A stretch of DNA of 64,000 nt, taken from Leptothermofonsia sichuanensis E412. Lineage in GTDB: Bacteria > Cyanobacteriota > Cyanobacteriia > Leptolyngbyales > Leptolyngbyaceae. The notes beneath the pieces are model-generated. The model worked only from the letters and a program-made list of their open reading frames with translations, was not told the origin of the DNA and did not search any database. Where the stretch lies: assembly GCF_019891175.1 (NCBI RefSeq), contig NZ_CP072600.1, forward strand, positions 4,836,001 through 4,900,000, read 5' to 3'. The stretch's first letter is position 1. Every line of letters begins with the position of its first letter. This document shows, in pieces, positions 16,511-25,976 of the stretch. The translations under genes were made by a program, and so were the position numbers.

Positions 16511-16750
16511 GTGGTTCTGTCCCCTATCCCCTGCTGTACAACTGCTCCCTCTTCTTTCTCTAGCTAAAGAGAGAGCAATTCCTTCCTAACTCCAGATAGA
16601 TGCAGTAAGCCCTGATACCTGCAATTCTCTATAACAGGAAAAACGCAGGTTTATCTCCAGAGCAAAACTGGTTTGTTTTGTGTATTACTGGAGTATCGAC
16701 ATGGCGTATCCCTGAACCTGCTATTTTTTTGGATCTAAGGAACCCGGATT

Positions 16751-17473
16751 ATGGATGATATTCGCATCGCGCTCATTGAGGATCACGACCTGACGCGGGT
16801 CGGTATGCGAACGGCGCTTCAGCAGAGAGGTGGTTTTCAGGTGGTTGGGGAGGCGGCAAATGCAACCGATGGGCTGAAATTGCTGGAAACCACTTCTCCG
16901 ACAGTTGCGATCGTAGACATTGGTCTACCGGATATGGATGGAATTGAATTAACCCGCCGGTTTCGAAAGTTTCAGGCGGACGCTGAAAGTCCATCCCAGC
17001 CTCCAACCAGGGTGTTAATTCTGACCTTGCAGGACAGTGAAGAAGTTGTCATGGCCGCCTTTGCCGCCGGAGCGGACTCTTACTGCATGAAGGATGTCAG
17101 CCTGGATAGCCTGACAGAAGCATTGCGAGTTACTAGCGAAGGCAACTCCTGGATTGATCCTGCCATTGCTAAAATTGTGCTGCAACAGGCTCGTCAGGCA
17201 ACACCAGACGATGTCAACACGGCTGAAACCGTCACCATCAGTGCCGCCGAACCTGAGTACAGCCAGATGCTGGAAGCCTATCCGTTGACGGAACGGGAAC
17301 TGGAAGTACTCCAGCTAATTGTCGATGGTCACAGCAACGCGGCGATCGCTGAAAAGCTATATATCACCGTTGGGACAGTCAAAACCCATGTTCGCAATAT
17401 TCTGAACAAACTGTGCGCTGACGACCGCACCCAGGCAGCCGTTCGTGCCTTAAGGGCCGGGCTGGTCGGTTAA
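16751..17473 (+). CDS. NarL/LuxR-family response regulator
   Basis: A 240-aa two-component output protein. The receiver domain has acidic pair E10/D11, phosphoacceptor D56 (IVDIGLPDMDG) and the conserved Lys in SYCMKD. The LuxR helix-turn-helix at the C-terminus reads LTERELEVLQLIVDGHSNAA, then YITVGTVKTHVRNIL. A hydrophilic linker of ~50 residues joins them. No cognate kinase is adjacent. Its stop overlaps the stop of the convergent oxidoreductase gene by 4 bp (TTAA). Confidence 0.92.
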   Translation: MDDIRIALIEDHDLTRVGMRTALQQRGGFQVVGEAANATDGLKLLETTSPTVAIVDIGLPDMDGIELTRRFRKFQADAESPSQPPTRVLILTLQDSEEVVMAAFAAGADSYCMKDVSLDSLTEALRVTSEGNSWIDPAIAKIVLQQARQATPDDVNTAETVTISAAEPEYSQMLEAYPLTERELEVLQLIVDGHSNAAIAEKLYITVGTVKTHVRNILNKLCADDRTQAAVRALRAGLVG

Positions 17474-18195
17474 AGCCCTGCAAACCATTCATATCCCTGA
17501 TCCTCCCAGTAGCCCCGACGAGGCAACAACTGATTGGTCAGGGTTACACGGGTTATCCACTTGCTCTGCTTGTATCCAAGCTTGATGGGAGACGCCAGTC
17601 TTAGAGGAGCACCATTGGCGATCGGCAACGGTGCTCCGTTTTTCTGGTAAGCAAGCAACGTTTGGGGATGCATCGCCGATGACAGATCCCAGCTTCCGTA
17701 GTAACCATCTGCCGACTCAAAATAGACGTAGCGGGCTTTTTCTGTAGGCTGTGCCAACTGAAATATATCTCGCAGTTGCACGCCACCCCATTGCACAATG
17801 GCTGCCCAACCCTCTACACACACATGCCGGATGACCATTGACGTGAACGGCAATCGATAAACCGCAGCCAGATCCAGTTCCAGCGGATGATGAACTTCCC
17901 CATCAACCACCAATCGAAATTTTTCGGTGTCGATAGTGGGCGTAAATCGGAAGGTATTGACAATCAATGCATCGGGTTCAATGGCACTGACCGGAAATTC
18001 AGGTACTGGCTTCTGGGGATTCAACAGCCATGCATCCAATCGATCATTAATTGGCATAAACAGCTTACCTACCGGGGTCTCCAGTAGCGTCAAGCCGCTG
18101 GCACCCAGAAGCCAGCCTGCACCTGTCATACCAGCAATCCGAAGAAAGCGGCGGCGGGAAGACGCTTCAGGAGATGCAGAAGGATCGGGAGTCAT
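17470..18195 (-). CDS. Tat-exported molybdopterin-dependent oxidoreductase (sulfite-oxidase/MsrP-like)
   Basis: A 241-aa protein with twin-arginine signal SRRRFLRIAG and a hydrophobic segment. It is followed by an oxidoreductase molybdopterin-binding domain of the sulfite-oxidase family. The molybdenum-ligand cysteine is C126 in RHVCVEGW. Other conserved parts are YFESADGYYGSWDL and ASPIKLGYKQSKWITRV. It lacks the dimerisation domain of true sulfite oxidases, so it is closer to MsrP/YedY-type proteins acting outside the cytoplasm. Substrate unknown. A short TatA gene is present at 35470. Confidence 0.85.
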   Translation of the reverse strand: MTPDPSASPEASSRRRFLRIAGMTGAGWLLGASGLTLLETPVGKLFMPINDRLDAWLLNPQKPVPEFPVSAIEPDALIVNTFRFTPTIDTEKFRLVVDGEVHHPLELDLAAVYRLPFTSMVIRHVCVEGWAAIVQWGGVQLRDIFQLAQPTEKARYVYFESADGYYGSWDLSSAMHPQTLLAYQKNGAPLPIANGAPLRLASPIKLGYKQSKWITRVTLTNQLLPRRGYWEDQGYEWFAGL

Positions 18196-18288
18196 GGGAG
18201 AGCGTTAAGTGATGAAAGTCTTGAGCAGCACAGTGGGATGCTCCGCACTCTCACTGTACCTCACACCCTTAAAAAGGGCTATAAACGC

Positions 18289-18389
18289 CATGTGCAACCT
18301 GGAAGCCAGGATCCCCGGTGTCTCGTGGACTTCAATCGAATGGACTGACTAACCTCCCCAGACACCGGAGATCTGAAGGTTGTCGCACC
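18289..18389. repeat. Dispersed repeat R3, copy 1
   Basis: TGTGCAACCTGGAAGCCAGG ... GACTGACTAACCTCC, then CAGACACC ... ATCTGAAGGTTGTCGCAC. It matches 25395-25498 throughout. It is followed at 18410-18515 by a CTCTCCCAA/TTGGGAGAG-type hairpin repeat (LR repeat also at 24998-25095). Together these fill the gap between the oxidoreductase gene and ugd. Confidence 0.7.
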
Positions 18390-18409
18390 TAGAGAGCATG
18401 TCACCTTTG

Positions 18410-18515
18410 CAGGCCCTCATCCCCCAGCCCCTTCTCCCAACCCAGGAGAAGGGGAGCCGAGCCATCTCTAAGTTCCCTCTCCCAATTTGGAAGAGGGATT
18501 TAGGGTGAGGGCAAA
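18410..18515. repeat. CTCTCCCAA-type dispersed hairpin
   Basis: CTCATCCCCCAGCCCCTTCT ... CCCTCTCCCAATTTGGAAGAG ... GGGTGAGGG is a palindrome-rich block. It resembles, in inverse order, the one at 24998-25095. Such blocks are frequent between cyanobacterial genes. Confidence 0.6.
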
Positions 18516-18534
18516 AGTGACATGCACCCCGCAC

Positions 18535-19941
18535 CTAGCCTCTGCCCACCCCGACATACCGGAAGCCAGCCTGCTCTACGGCTTGACGGTCAATGAAGTT
18601 GCGTCCGTCGATGAGAATAGGGGTGTTCATCAGGGATGCCATTTTGGTGAAATCGAGGGTGCGGAACTGTTGCCAGTCTGTCACCAGCACCAGGGCATCA
18701 CACCCATCTGCTAGGCGCTCCAGGTCAGTTTCCACAATGACATCGGATAGTCCGTGACGCATCCCGGTTTGGGAAATGATCGGGTCATAAGCCTTGACTT
18801 TAGCCCCCAAACGGGTGAGTTGCTCAATGATGTTTAAGGCAGGGGCGTCCCGCAGATCATCCGTATCGGGCTTAAAGGTTAGCCCCAACAATCCCACCGT
18901 CTTACCTTTGAGGATCTTCAGCACCTGCTGGAGCTTTTCGACTACAATCAACCGCTGATGCTGGTTGACACTGACGGCAGCCTTGAGCAAGTGGGCTTCG
19001 TAGCCATAGTCATCCGCTGTGTGAATCAGGGCTGACACATCTTTGGGGAAGCAGGAACCGCCCCAGCCAATCCCTGCCTGGAGGAACTTGTTGCCAATCC
19101 GGGAGTCGAGTCCAATCCCTCTGGCGACTTCGGTGACATCAGCACCAACGCGATCGCAAATATTGGCAACTTCATTGATAAAGCTGATCTTGGTTGCCAG
19201 AAATGCATTGGCGGCATATTTGATCATCTCTGCTGAACTGAGGTCAGTTACCACGACGGGCACCGGAGGCAGAGACTTGTCTTCCGCAAACTGTCGCTCC
19301 ACAATGGGTGCATAGAGTTCTTGCATCAACGCAATGGGTCTGGACTTGTTGCTACCCAGGACAATCCGATCGGGATTGAAAGTATCAAACACCGCAGATC
19401 CTTCCCGCAGAAACTCCGGGTTGCTGACCACATCAAATTCTGGTTCCTTAAAAATCTCAGATACGGTGTCAGGAATGCCTCCTCCTGCAAGCACAGGGGT
19501 GGCGGCTCCAGCTTTCTTCTCGGCGTAGCCATCCAGCACCAGCATTCTGACCCAGTCGCCAGACCCGATGGGTACGGTTGATTTGTTTACAATCACTTTG
19601 TACTCTCCATTCAAATGGGCGCCAATGCCTTTGGCAACGGCTTCCACATAGCGAGTATCACTTTCTCCATTCGGCAAGGCTGGAGTTCCCACGGCAATGA
19701 ACAGAATTTGCCCGTGGGTCACGCCTGCTTCCAGATCGGTGGTAAATTCAATCCGCTTTGCCTCAATCGCCGACTGCATGATTTCTGACAGTCCAGGTTC
19801 AAAAATCGGCGATCGCCCCGACTTCATCAACTTGACTTTTTCTTCGTTGTTGTCCACACAGATAACATGGTGCCCTGCATGAGCCAGACAGGCTCCGGTG
19901 ACCAAACCGACATATCCGGTACCAATGACACAAACACGCAT
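18535..19941 (-). CDS. ugd: UDP-glucose 6-dehydrogenase
   Basis: Oxidises UDP-glucose to UDP-glucuronate. The 468-aa protein has N-terminal NAD-binding GTGYVGLVTGACLAHAGH, the conserved NPEFLREGSAV, the catalytic cysteine in GWGGSCFPKDVSAL, and a C-terminal UDP-binding domain (GLTFKPDTDDLRDAPAL). The gene lies 61 bp downstream of uxs in the same direction, so the pair converts UDP-glucose to UDP-xylose for surface polysaccharides. Confidence 0.95.
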   Translation of the reverse strand: MRVCVIGTGYVGLVTGACLAHAGHHVICVDNNEEKVKLMKSGRSPIFEPGLSEIMQSAIEAKRIEFTTDLEAGVTHGQILFIAVGTPALPNGESDTRYVEAVAKGIGAHLNGEYKVIVNKSTVPIGSGDWVRMLVLDGYAEKKAGAATPVLAGGGIPDTVSEIFKEPEFDVVSNPEFLREGSAVFDTFNPDRIVLGSNKSRPIALMQELYAPIVERQFAEDKSLPPVPVVVTDLSSAEMIKYAANAFLATKISFINEVANICDRVGADVTEVARGIGLDSRIGNKFLQAGIGWGGSCFPKDVSALIHTADDYGYEAHLLKAAVSVNQHQRLIVVEKLQQVLKILKGKTVGLLGLTFKPDTDDLRDAPALNIIEQLTRLGAKVKAYDPIISQTGMRHGLSDVIVETDLERLADGCDALVLVTDWQQFRTLDFTKMASLMNTPILIDGRNFIDRQAVEQAGFRYVGVGRG

Positions 19942-20002
19942 GGAGAAAATCCTCAGAACTAGGGGTTAGGTGAATATTCGAGTAGAAAATTCCGTAGAGG
20001 CA

Positions 20003-20980
20003 TTACCGATCTGCAACTGGAGGGGCAACGGGTTCCAGTAAGCTGGTCTCTGGATTGCTGAGCCGTGCCCGAAAATCTTCAATCGTTTCTCGCAGCCCTT
20101 CCTTGAGGGGAAGCGTTGGTTGCCAGCCCAACCATTCCCGTGCGCGGGTAATATCCGGGCGGCGGCGACGGGGGTCATCCTGGGGCAATGGCTTAAACTG
20201 AATCTCCAGATCAGGGTTGATCATCTGCTGCACAGTTTGTGCCAGTTGCAGGATTGTGTACTCCTCCGGGTTGCCCAGATTCACGGGACCCAGGTGGTCG
20301 CTATTCATCAGACGCATCAACCCTTCGACCAGATCCGACACGTAGCAAAAACTGCGGGTTTGAGAGCCGTCGCCATAAACCGTGAGAGGAATCCCCCGCA
20401 GTGCCTGGACCACAAAGTTGCTCACGACCCTACCATCATTTTCCAGCATCCGGGGACCGTAGGTGTTAAAAATGCGGGCAACCCGAATTTGTACGTCGTT
20501 TTGGCGATGATAGTCAAAGGCCAGGGTTTCAGCAACCCGTTTGCCCTCGTCGTAGCAACTACGAATGCCAATCGGGTTGACGTTACCCCGATACTCCTCT
20601 GACTGGGGATGAACTTCTGGATCGCCGTAAACTTCTGAAGTAGATGCCAGTAGAAATCTGGCTTTGACCCGCTTTGCCAACCCCAGCATGTTCAACGTCC
20701 CCATCACGTTCGTCTTGATGGTCTTGACCGGGTTGTACTGGTAGTGGACTGGAGACGCCGGGCAGGCAAGATGATAGATTTGATCCACTTCTAACCGAAT
20801 CGGTTCGGTAATGTCGTGGCGAATCAGATCAAAGTAAGGGTGGTTCAGCCATTTCAGAATATTGCGTTTGTGCCCTGTGTAGAAGTTATCCAGACAGATA
20901 ACTTGATGACCCTCTACCATCAGTCGGTCGATCAGGTGAGAGCCGATAAACCCAGCGCCGCCAGTGACTAGAATTCTCAT
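20003..20980 (-). CDS. uxs: UDP-glucuronate decarboxylase (UDP-xylose synthase)
   Basis: A 325-aa extended short-chain dehydrogenase. It has an NAD-binding [14 protein letters not shown], active-site SEVYGDP and the YxxxK pair in [11 protein letters not shown], plus [20 protein letters not shown], which is characteristic of UXS. It uses the product of the ugd gene next to it. The two genes are codirectional with a 61-bp gap and probably form an operon. Confidence 0.92.
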   Translation of the reverse strand: MRILVTGGAGFIGSHLIDRLMVEGHQVICLDNFYTGHKRNILKWLNHPYFDLIRHDITEPIRLEVDQIYHLACPASPVHYQYNPVKTIKTNVMGTLNMLGLAKRVKARFLLASTSEVYGDPEVHPQSEEYRGNVNPIGIRSCYDEGKRVAETLAFDYHRQNDVQIRVARIFNTYGPRMLENDGRVVSNFVVQALRGIPLTVYGDGSQTRSFCYVSDLVEGLMRLMNSDHLGPVNLGNPEEYTILQLAQTVQQMINPDLEIQFKPLPQDDPRRRRPDITRAREWLGWQPTLPLKEGLRETIEDFRARLSNPETSLLEPVAPPVADR

Positions 20981-21491
20981 GAGTAAGGGAAGTTGGTAAG
21001 GAAACTGGATTAAAGCTTGAGGTTAAGTGCTTCCGGTCAACAAGTTGTCCATTCCATTCCAGGTTGGACAGCGAGCCGTCGATCAGAATTCCAGATAGTC
21101 TGAATTCTAGACAGCCTGAGAAATCTTACGAAGGTCCTTTCACACATACTGAAAAAATGCCCATATCACCGGAATCTTTGACAATGGAATGAGTCTCGGT
21201 TGACGAAGTACCCCTTGAAAAGACATCCAAGGAAGTAATTCAAGAAAGTACAGCCAGGAAAATGTATCCTAAAAGCACCCGGTTCCCGATGTCGCCTGTC
21301 CAGGATTCGCAGGGGTGGAGATACGGTTGTTTAGAAAATTAACAAAGATTTGAGGGGTTATGAATTCCATTTGATAGGAATTCATTAAATCTTCAAAGGG
21401 AGAGATTTCAAATTCAAGAGAATTTACGGAGGACTGATATCGAAAAATAGGGCAAGCAGAATCAGGTCAATGTCCCGGGGGAATCAATCAG
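20981..21491. other. Gene-free stretch upstream of uxs
   Basis: No convincing frame, RNA gene or dispersed repeat is seen in 511 bp. It should hold the uxs-ugd promoter. A near-palindrome GTCTGAATTCTAGAC at about 21098-21112 is the only notable pattern. Confidence 0.5.
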
Positions 21492-21821
21492 CTAACTGTT
21501 ATTGAATTCAAGCTGTCCTACATATTTATACTGTCCGTACTGTTGACCACTGCTGAACAATCGAACCTCGTAGGTTCCAGTTCCCGGCAGGGGACAGACT
21601 AATGGGGGGGCGTGGTCGAGCCAGGTGCCTCAGTTGTGGAAGGGGTGGGAGTGGGCTGGAGCTGGCTGGTCAGGGTGGGAGTGGTGGGAGTAACTGGCTG
21701 GGGTGTCGCTATATGCAACCAGCGACGAAGCAACCCAGACACCCAGCACAGGAGTCAGAAAAACCAGCACCGTCAACAAAAGTTTGACGAGCTGAAACGG
21801 CAAAGTGAGAAGAAAACGCAT
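21492..21821 (-). pseudogene. Frame-disrupted small gene downstream of the CHASE2 kinase
   Basis: The start ATG at 21821 opens MRFLLTLPFQLVKLLLTVLV, a membrane/signal-like segment. That frame stops at 21630. In the +1 frame the intervening DNA encodes a plausible linker (QPVTPTTPTLTSQLQPTPTP). After the C7 run at about 21603-21609 the original frame resumes with LPGTGTYEVRLFSSGQQYGQ and ends at 21492 (VGQLEFNNS). Two compensating frame changes therefore seem to break one ~110-aa gene. The kinase gene ends 34 bp upstream, so it is probably the operon's second gene. Assembly error in the low-complexity part is possible. Confidence 0.5.
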
Positions 21822-21855
21822 GATTCCCTTTGATCCCAAATAGTCAACAAAATCT

Positions 21856-24000
21856 CTAGGCCAGCCCCCGGTAAGCCAACACGATCCAGCCAGATGCAAC
21901 CGTAGCAACCGCCGGGGCGACGATGGGGACCCAGCCCATCTGGGTAAAGATGCCAAAGCCAATCCCTCCCAGAACCAGCAGTGCCATGACTCCCGTTGCT
22001 CCAGGCAGGGTCGGACGGCGATACCAGGCAAGGACTGCCCCCCCCACTGCCCAGGTAGCAATCCAGATGACTTCAATCCATTCGGGCCAGAACCAGAACA
22101 GAGATCGCCCCTCCAGTGCTGCATCCAAAAACTGACTCACCATGGTTGCATGGAGCATTACCCCACTCATTTTGGGGACGTCCCTCTCGCTTGAACTGTA
22201 GGGGGTGAAAAACAGGTCTTTCCCGCTGGATGCCGTCGTTCCAATCAACACAATCCGGTCCCGAATCCAGACGGGGTTGATCTGCCCGGTCAGCACCTGC
22301 TCCAGGCTGACCTGCTGGACTGGATTTCTGCCCCGATAACGGAGCAAAACCTGATAGCCGCGATCGTCAATGGTCTGATAACCTCCCGAATGATCCCGTA
22401 GGGGTTGAAACAGGGATTTCCCCAGTTGAGCGGCTTCTGGCTTTCCAGAAACCTCTGTCAGTCGAATGCCCCGCTGTGCCAGATACCGTAACGCCAGCCG
22501 GAGGGAAAAGGAATAGAATGTTTTTTCCTCATAGTCCGCAAACATCAGATTGCGGCGAACCACCCCATCGGGATCAAGCACCAGGTCATTGAAACCAACC
22601 TGAGACTCTGGCATCCCTGGGGGAGGAGGGGTTGCAGGTGTGTCTGAATTCCCCAGTCTGGTAATCGCAACTACGTTGGGGGCACTCAGTTCTGCCTTTA
22701 AGTCTGCCTGGGGGCGATCGCGCAGTAAATCCAGTCCGATTACCTCTGGCTGATGGGGCTTCAATTTTTGCAATGCCTGAGTCAGCACTCCGTCTGGTAC
22801 AGGAAAACCATGCTTCTGAATATCGGCTTCCGTGATTGCCACCAGCAGCAGGCGGGGGTCTGGTTCCAGGGCAGGGCTGATCTGTACCAGGCGATCAAAC
22901 ACAGCCAGTTCCAGGGGTTGCAACCATCCCAAATGACGCACTCCCAGCACAAACCCTGTGGCCAAAAAACTGGCAACCCCAATTACAATCAACACGGGTG
23001 ATCGTTTGCCTGGACGCCGATCGCTCAGCCTTGCTGATTTGAAAGGCGGATATTTCGATGCCCTTACAGGCAATCCGGCAACCTGGGTGTCTGGCATTCT
23101 GGTGGTGTCTTCTACGGCATCCGCCCAGATTTCCGTTGGCTGGTCTGAGGGAACCTCCGTTGGTTCGTTGAGCACCACTTCCGGTGGTGAATCCAGTGCC
23201 GCCAACACCTCAGTGGCAGACTGGTAACGCTGGCTAAAGTGATAACGGGTCATACGGGTCAGAATGGCGGCCAACTTTGGACTGACCTCTGTTTCATCGA
23301 CCCAGACGACCTCACCCGTCTCTGGATGAGTGGGCAGTTGAGCCGGTTGAAGACCCGTCAGTCCATGAATTGCAGTCATTCCCAGCGCATATAAATCGCT
23401 GTTATAGCGAGGTTTGCCCATCAACTGTTCACTGGGACCATACCCCTGGGTACCAATTCCCACGGTAAGATTCGTTTGCCCTGGTTCAGGTGTCAGTTGG
23501 GTTTGTATTTCTTTAACAGCACCAAAGTCAATCAGAACGTACCTGCCATTACACGTTCGTTGAATTAAGTTACCTGGCTTGATGTCGCGGTGGATGACCT
23601 GGTTCTGATGGACGAATTCCAGAATGTGCAGGACATCGTACAGCATCGTCAGTGTTTCTGCCTCATTCATGCGTCTGCCTGCCGCCAGCTCATCACTCAA
23701 CAGCCGCCCTTCAATATATTCCTGGACCAAATAGAATTCCTGATTCTCTTCAAAGTCGTCCAGCAGGGAGGGAATCTGACTGTGACTACCGAGTTTTCTT
23801 AAAGTTTCAACTTCGCTGGCAAACAGTCGCCGGGCAATGCGAAGAAAGCGTTCATCCTGGCGGGATGGCTTAAACTGCTTAACCACACACTTGCGGTGGT
23901 CCGGTTGCTGAAGATCTTCGGCAATGTAGGTCTGTCCAAATCCCCCACTACCCAGTACCTGAATAATTCGATAGCGTCCATTGAGCAGGATTTCCAGCAT
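21856..24000 (-). CDS. Serine/threonine protein kinase with CHASE2 sensor domain
   Basis: A 714-aa membrane kinase. The N-terminal Hanks-type kinase (residues ~9-275) has glycine loop GSGGFGQTY, a catalytic loop HRDIKPGNL and DFGAVKE. A proline-rich linker and one transmembrane helix (VLIVIGVASFLATGFVLG) follow. The extracytoplasmic CHASE2 domain spans ~360-620 (FDRLVQISPALEPDPRLLLV, then IVLIGTTASSGKDLFFTPYS). It ends with three further transmembrane helices. In cyanobacteria this kinase-first, CHASE2-last order recurs. The ligand is unknown. The next gene in the operon is frame-disrupted. Confidence 0.92.
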   Translation of the reverse strand: MLEILLNGRYRIIQVLGSGGFGQTYIAEDLQQPDHRKCVVKQFKPSRQDERFLRIARRLFASEVETLRKLGSHSQIPSLLDDFEENQEFYLVQEYIEGRLLSDELAAGRRMNEAETLTMLYDVLHILEFVHQNQVIHRDIKPGNLIQRTCNGRYVLIDFGAVKEIQTQLTPEPGQTNLTVGIGTQGYGPSEQLMGKPRYNSDLYALGMTAIHGLTGLQPAQLPTHPETGEVVWVDETEVSPKLAAILTRMTRYHFSQRYQSATEVLAALDSPPEVVLNEPTEVPSDQPTEIWADAVEDTTRMPDTQVAGLPVRASKYPPFKSARLSDRRPGKRSPVLIVIGVASFLATGFVLGVRHLGWLQPLELAVFDRLVQISPALEPDPRLLLVAITEADIQKHGFPVPDGVLTQALQKLKPHQPEVIGLDLLRDRPQADLKAELSAPNVVAITRLGNSDTPATPPPPGMPESQVGFNDLVLDPDGVVRRNLMFADYEEKTFYSFSLRLALRYLAQRGIRLTEVSGKPEAAQLGKSLFQPLRDHSGGYQTIDDRGYQVLLRYRGRNPVQQVSLEQVLTGQINPVWIRDRIVLIGTTASSGKDLFFTPYSSSERDVPKMSGVMLHATMVSQFLDAALEGRSLFWFWPEWIEVIWIATWAVGGAVLAWYRRPTLPGATGVMALLVLGGIGFGIFTQMGWVPIVAPAVATVASGWIVLAYRGLA

Positions 24001-24306
24001 GGGGTGCAGAAAGGAGGCGGGTCAGGAAAGAATGTTGCGAATTACCTATCGATTGTGGCACACAATAAAACGGTCCTTTTTGGTCGCTATCTTTTTGGTC
24101 GCTATCAACATACAAGTCCCCTGTTGGTTCTCTTAAACCAGAATTCAGGGGGACAACCGACGCAAGAGTTTAAGAACTTATTAAAGTTATGGGAATCTTG
24201 TATTTCTCTAGGTAATTTGAAAAGTGAGATACCTCCTAACTGCGTCTCTAGCCCCATTGGTATTGCCGATCGCGGTAGCCAGATGGGGCTTCTATCTTTT
24301 AGGGGT

Positions 24307-24428
24307 CACGGATTAAATAAACCGAAAAACTTAGGGATTTACCCCAGAGGGACAGAGAACACAGAGCAACTCCTATGTGCCCTCTGTGTCTCTGGGGTGG
24401 AGGTTCAGATATAAAATCCTCATCCCTG
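24307..24428. repeat. CACAGAG palindromic repeat, copy 1 (inverted)
   Basis: GGATTAAATAAACCGAAAAA ... CCCCAGAGGGACAGAG ... CTCTGTGTCTCTGGGG ... AAAATCCTCAT is an imperfect palindrome with conserved ends. Other copies lie at 34631-34759, 37916-38163 and 42872-42988. The gap 24001-24493 also contains a small tandem duplication of TTTTTGGTCGCTATC (about 24078-24107). Confidence 0.7.
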
Positions 24429-24493
24429 AAAGATTATCGAAAACTTAGACTTCAGAGTTAAAAACCTCCCAGATCCGGGGGGCTTTCTCAATA

Positions 24494-24883
24494 TCAACCC
24501 TCCAACTGCCCTCTCGATCGCGTGATTTCAACCGTGATTTTGCCGCCAAAATCAGGAATGGGCGCAGCGAGTTTGGTCAGGCGAACGCGGATTTGCTGGA
24601 GTGGTGGGGAGTGCAAAGGGGGATCGGCATCAAGGATGGTATGGGCGATCGCATCTGCCATTCGTTCCAGAAGGGCAAATTTTGAGGTTTTCATGAGGTG
24701 CTGAACCCTGCTGATCACAGTGCAATAATCCAGCGTGTCTTCCAGGCGATCGCTTTTACCAGGGGTTGACAAATCCAACCACAGAGTCAGGTCAACTTCA
24801 AACCACTGCCCTAAAACCTGCTCTTCTGGTAAAACCCCCGTATAGCCATAGCAGCGTATCCCCCTGAGACAAATCTTATCCAT
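24494..24883 (-). CDS. folB: Dihydroneopterin aldolase
   Basis: Cleaves dihydroneopterin in folate synthesis. The protein is 129 aa from ATG 24883 (MDKICLRGIRCYGYTGVLPE), which matches the normal FolB start; the frame extends 11 codons further upstream. Conserved parts are GVLPEEQVLGQWFEVDL, DTLDYCTVI, and the C-terminal TKLAAPIPDFGGKITVEI with the active-site region. It appears to be monocistronic. Confidence 0.9.
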   Translation of the reverse strand: MDKICLRGIRCYGYTGVLPEEQVLGQWFEVDLTLWLDLSTPGKSDRLEDTLDYCTVISRVQHLMKTSKFALLERMADAIAHTILDADPPLHSPPLQQIRVRLTKLAAPIPDFGGKITVEITRSRGQLEG

Positions 24884-24997
24884 GAACCGCGGAGATATCT
24901 CAAAAGCGTACTGCATTCTACATCGATACCGATCTCAACGGAGAGAGTTCCCAGTGCCGTCTCAATTAACCTGCTGTGCGAGCATCCAATGCGCCCT

Positions 24998-25095
24998 CAC
25001 TCTGAATCTCTCTCCCAAAACTGGGAGAGGGACTTCACCCCTTTCTCACTCCCCTTCTCCCAAGTTTGGGAGAAGGGGTTGGGGGATGAGGGCTG
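24998..25095. repeat. CTCTCCCAA-type dispersed hairpin, second copy
   Basis: AATCTCTCTCCCAAAACTGG, then GAGAGGGACTTCACCCC, then CCCCTTCTCCCAAGTTTGGG and GGGGTTGGGGGATGAGGG. Two nested perfect hairpins are visible. Related to 18410-18515. A short duplication TGAGTGGATCTTCCAAAA follows (25096-25129). Confidence 0.6.
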
Positions 25096-25296
25096 AGTGG
25101 ATCTTCCAAAAGCTGAGTGGATCTTCCAAAAAAGGTTTCCTGCAATATGCACCAGGAACCCTTTCTCACCAGGCCTCCCGCTCCCCTACCTCACTCAATT
25201 GAGAAATCCTGTAGCTTCAAGTTAAGCTCACAAAAACGAAACCTGGGTTGACAGAGTGGGAACCTTTCTGCGAAGCTAGTAATCGTCTGAAATTTT

Positions 25297-25368
25297 GCGG
25301 GTATAGCTCAGTGGTAGAGCGTCACCTTGCCAAGGTGAATGTCGCGCGTTCGAATCGCGTTACCCGCT
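25297..25368 (+). tRNA. tRNA-Gly (anticodon GCC)
   Basis: A 72-nt cloverleaf: acceptor GCGGGTA / TACCCGC, D-arm GCTC-AGTGGTA-GAGC, anticodon stem CACCT-TGCC-AAGGTG with GCC, and T-arm GCGCG-TTCGAAT-CGCGT. CCA is not encoded. Confidence 0.96.
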
Positions 25369-25394
25369 TTTAACGAACTTCATGCTTATTAATG

Positions 25395-25498
25395 TCATGT
25401 GTAACCTGGAAGTCAGGCTCTTCACTGTCTCGCAGACTTGAAGCGGATCAACTGGCTAACCTCCTCAGACACCAGAAAATCTGAAGATTGTCACACTT
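25395..25498. repeat. Dispersed repeat R3, copy 2
   Basis: TGTCATGTGTAACCTGGAAG ... CACTGTCTCGCAGACTT ... GCTAACCTCCTCAGACACC ... CTGAAGATTGTCACAC parallels 18289-18389. It begins 27 bp after tRNA-Gly. The rest of the gap (25499-25976) shows no gene. Confidence 0.7.
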
Positions 25499-25976
25499 CG
25501 CGTTATGAGATGAAAGCAATTCAGGCTGTCTGAATTTCAAGCCAGGACATCAGGGATTTCTACCCTGAAAGACCTGCCAGTTCCACAAATCATTGAGGAC
25601 TGCTATATGCTGGTGGGTAACGTTCACTGATTCACTCACCAAGTGGGAATGGTAATATTTTTATTAACTGTAAGTAACTTTATGTCGTTTACGGCTGGTA
25701 GCTTTGGTTTTCCGAATGCCAGCCTCTTACCCTAGTAGGGTTTTTCCCCTTAAGTAGGCTGTTAGCCCAGTTATCTGGTTAGTCTCTATTCACAGGTGAA
25801 TACTTACGGAATGGGGCTAATCAAGCAGTAACACTGAGGCAGAACCACCAAGACCCAATGATCACCAAGAAGTCGCTTTGTGTCCTTTGTGCCTTAGGGG
25901 TTCATTCTACAGGTGATTAAATCCTCAATCCCTAGATCAACCGACAACACTCCAGCCTGGATATCTGTCATGATTT

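Noticed and set aside
25732..25750. ACCCTAGTAGGGTTTTT as an intrinsic terminator
   Set aside because: The stem is only four pairs once a loop is allowed and no gene ends nearby.
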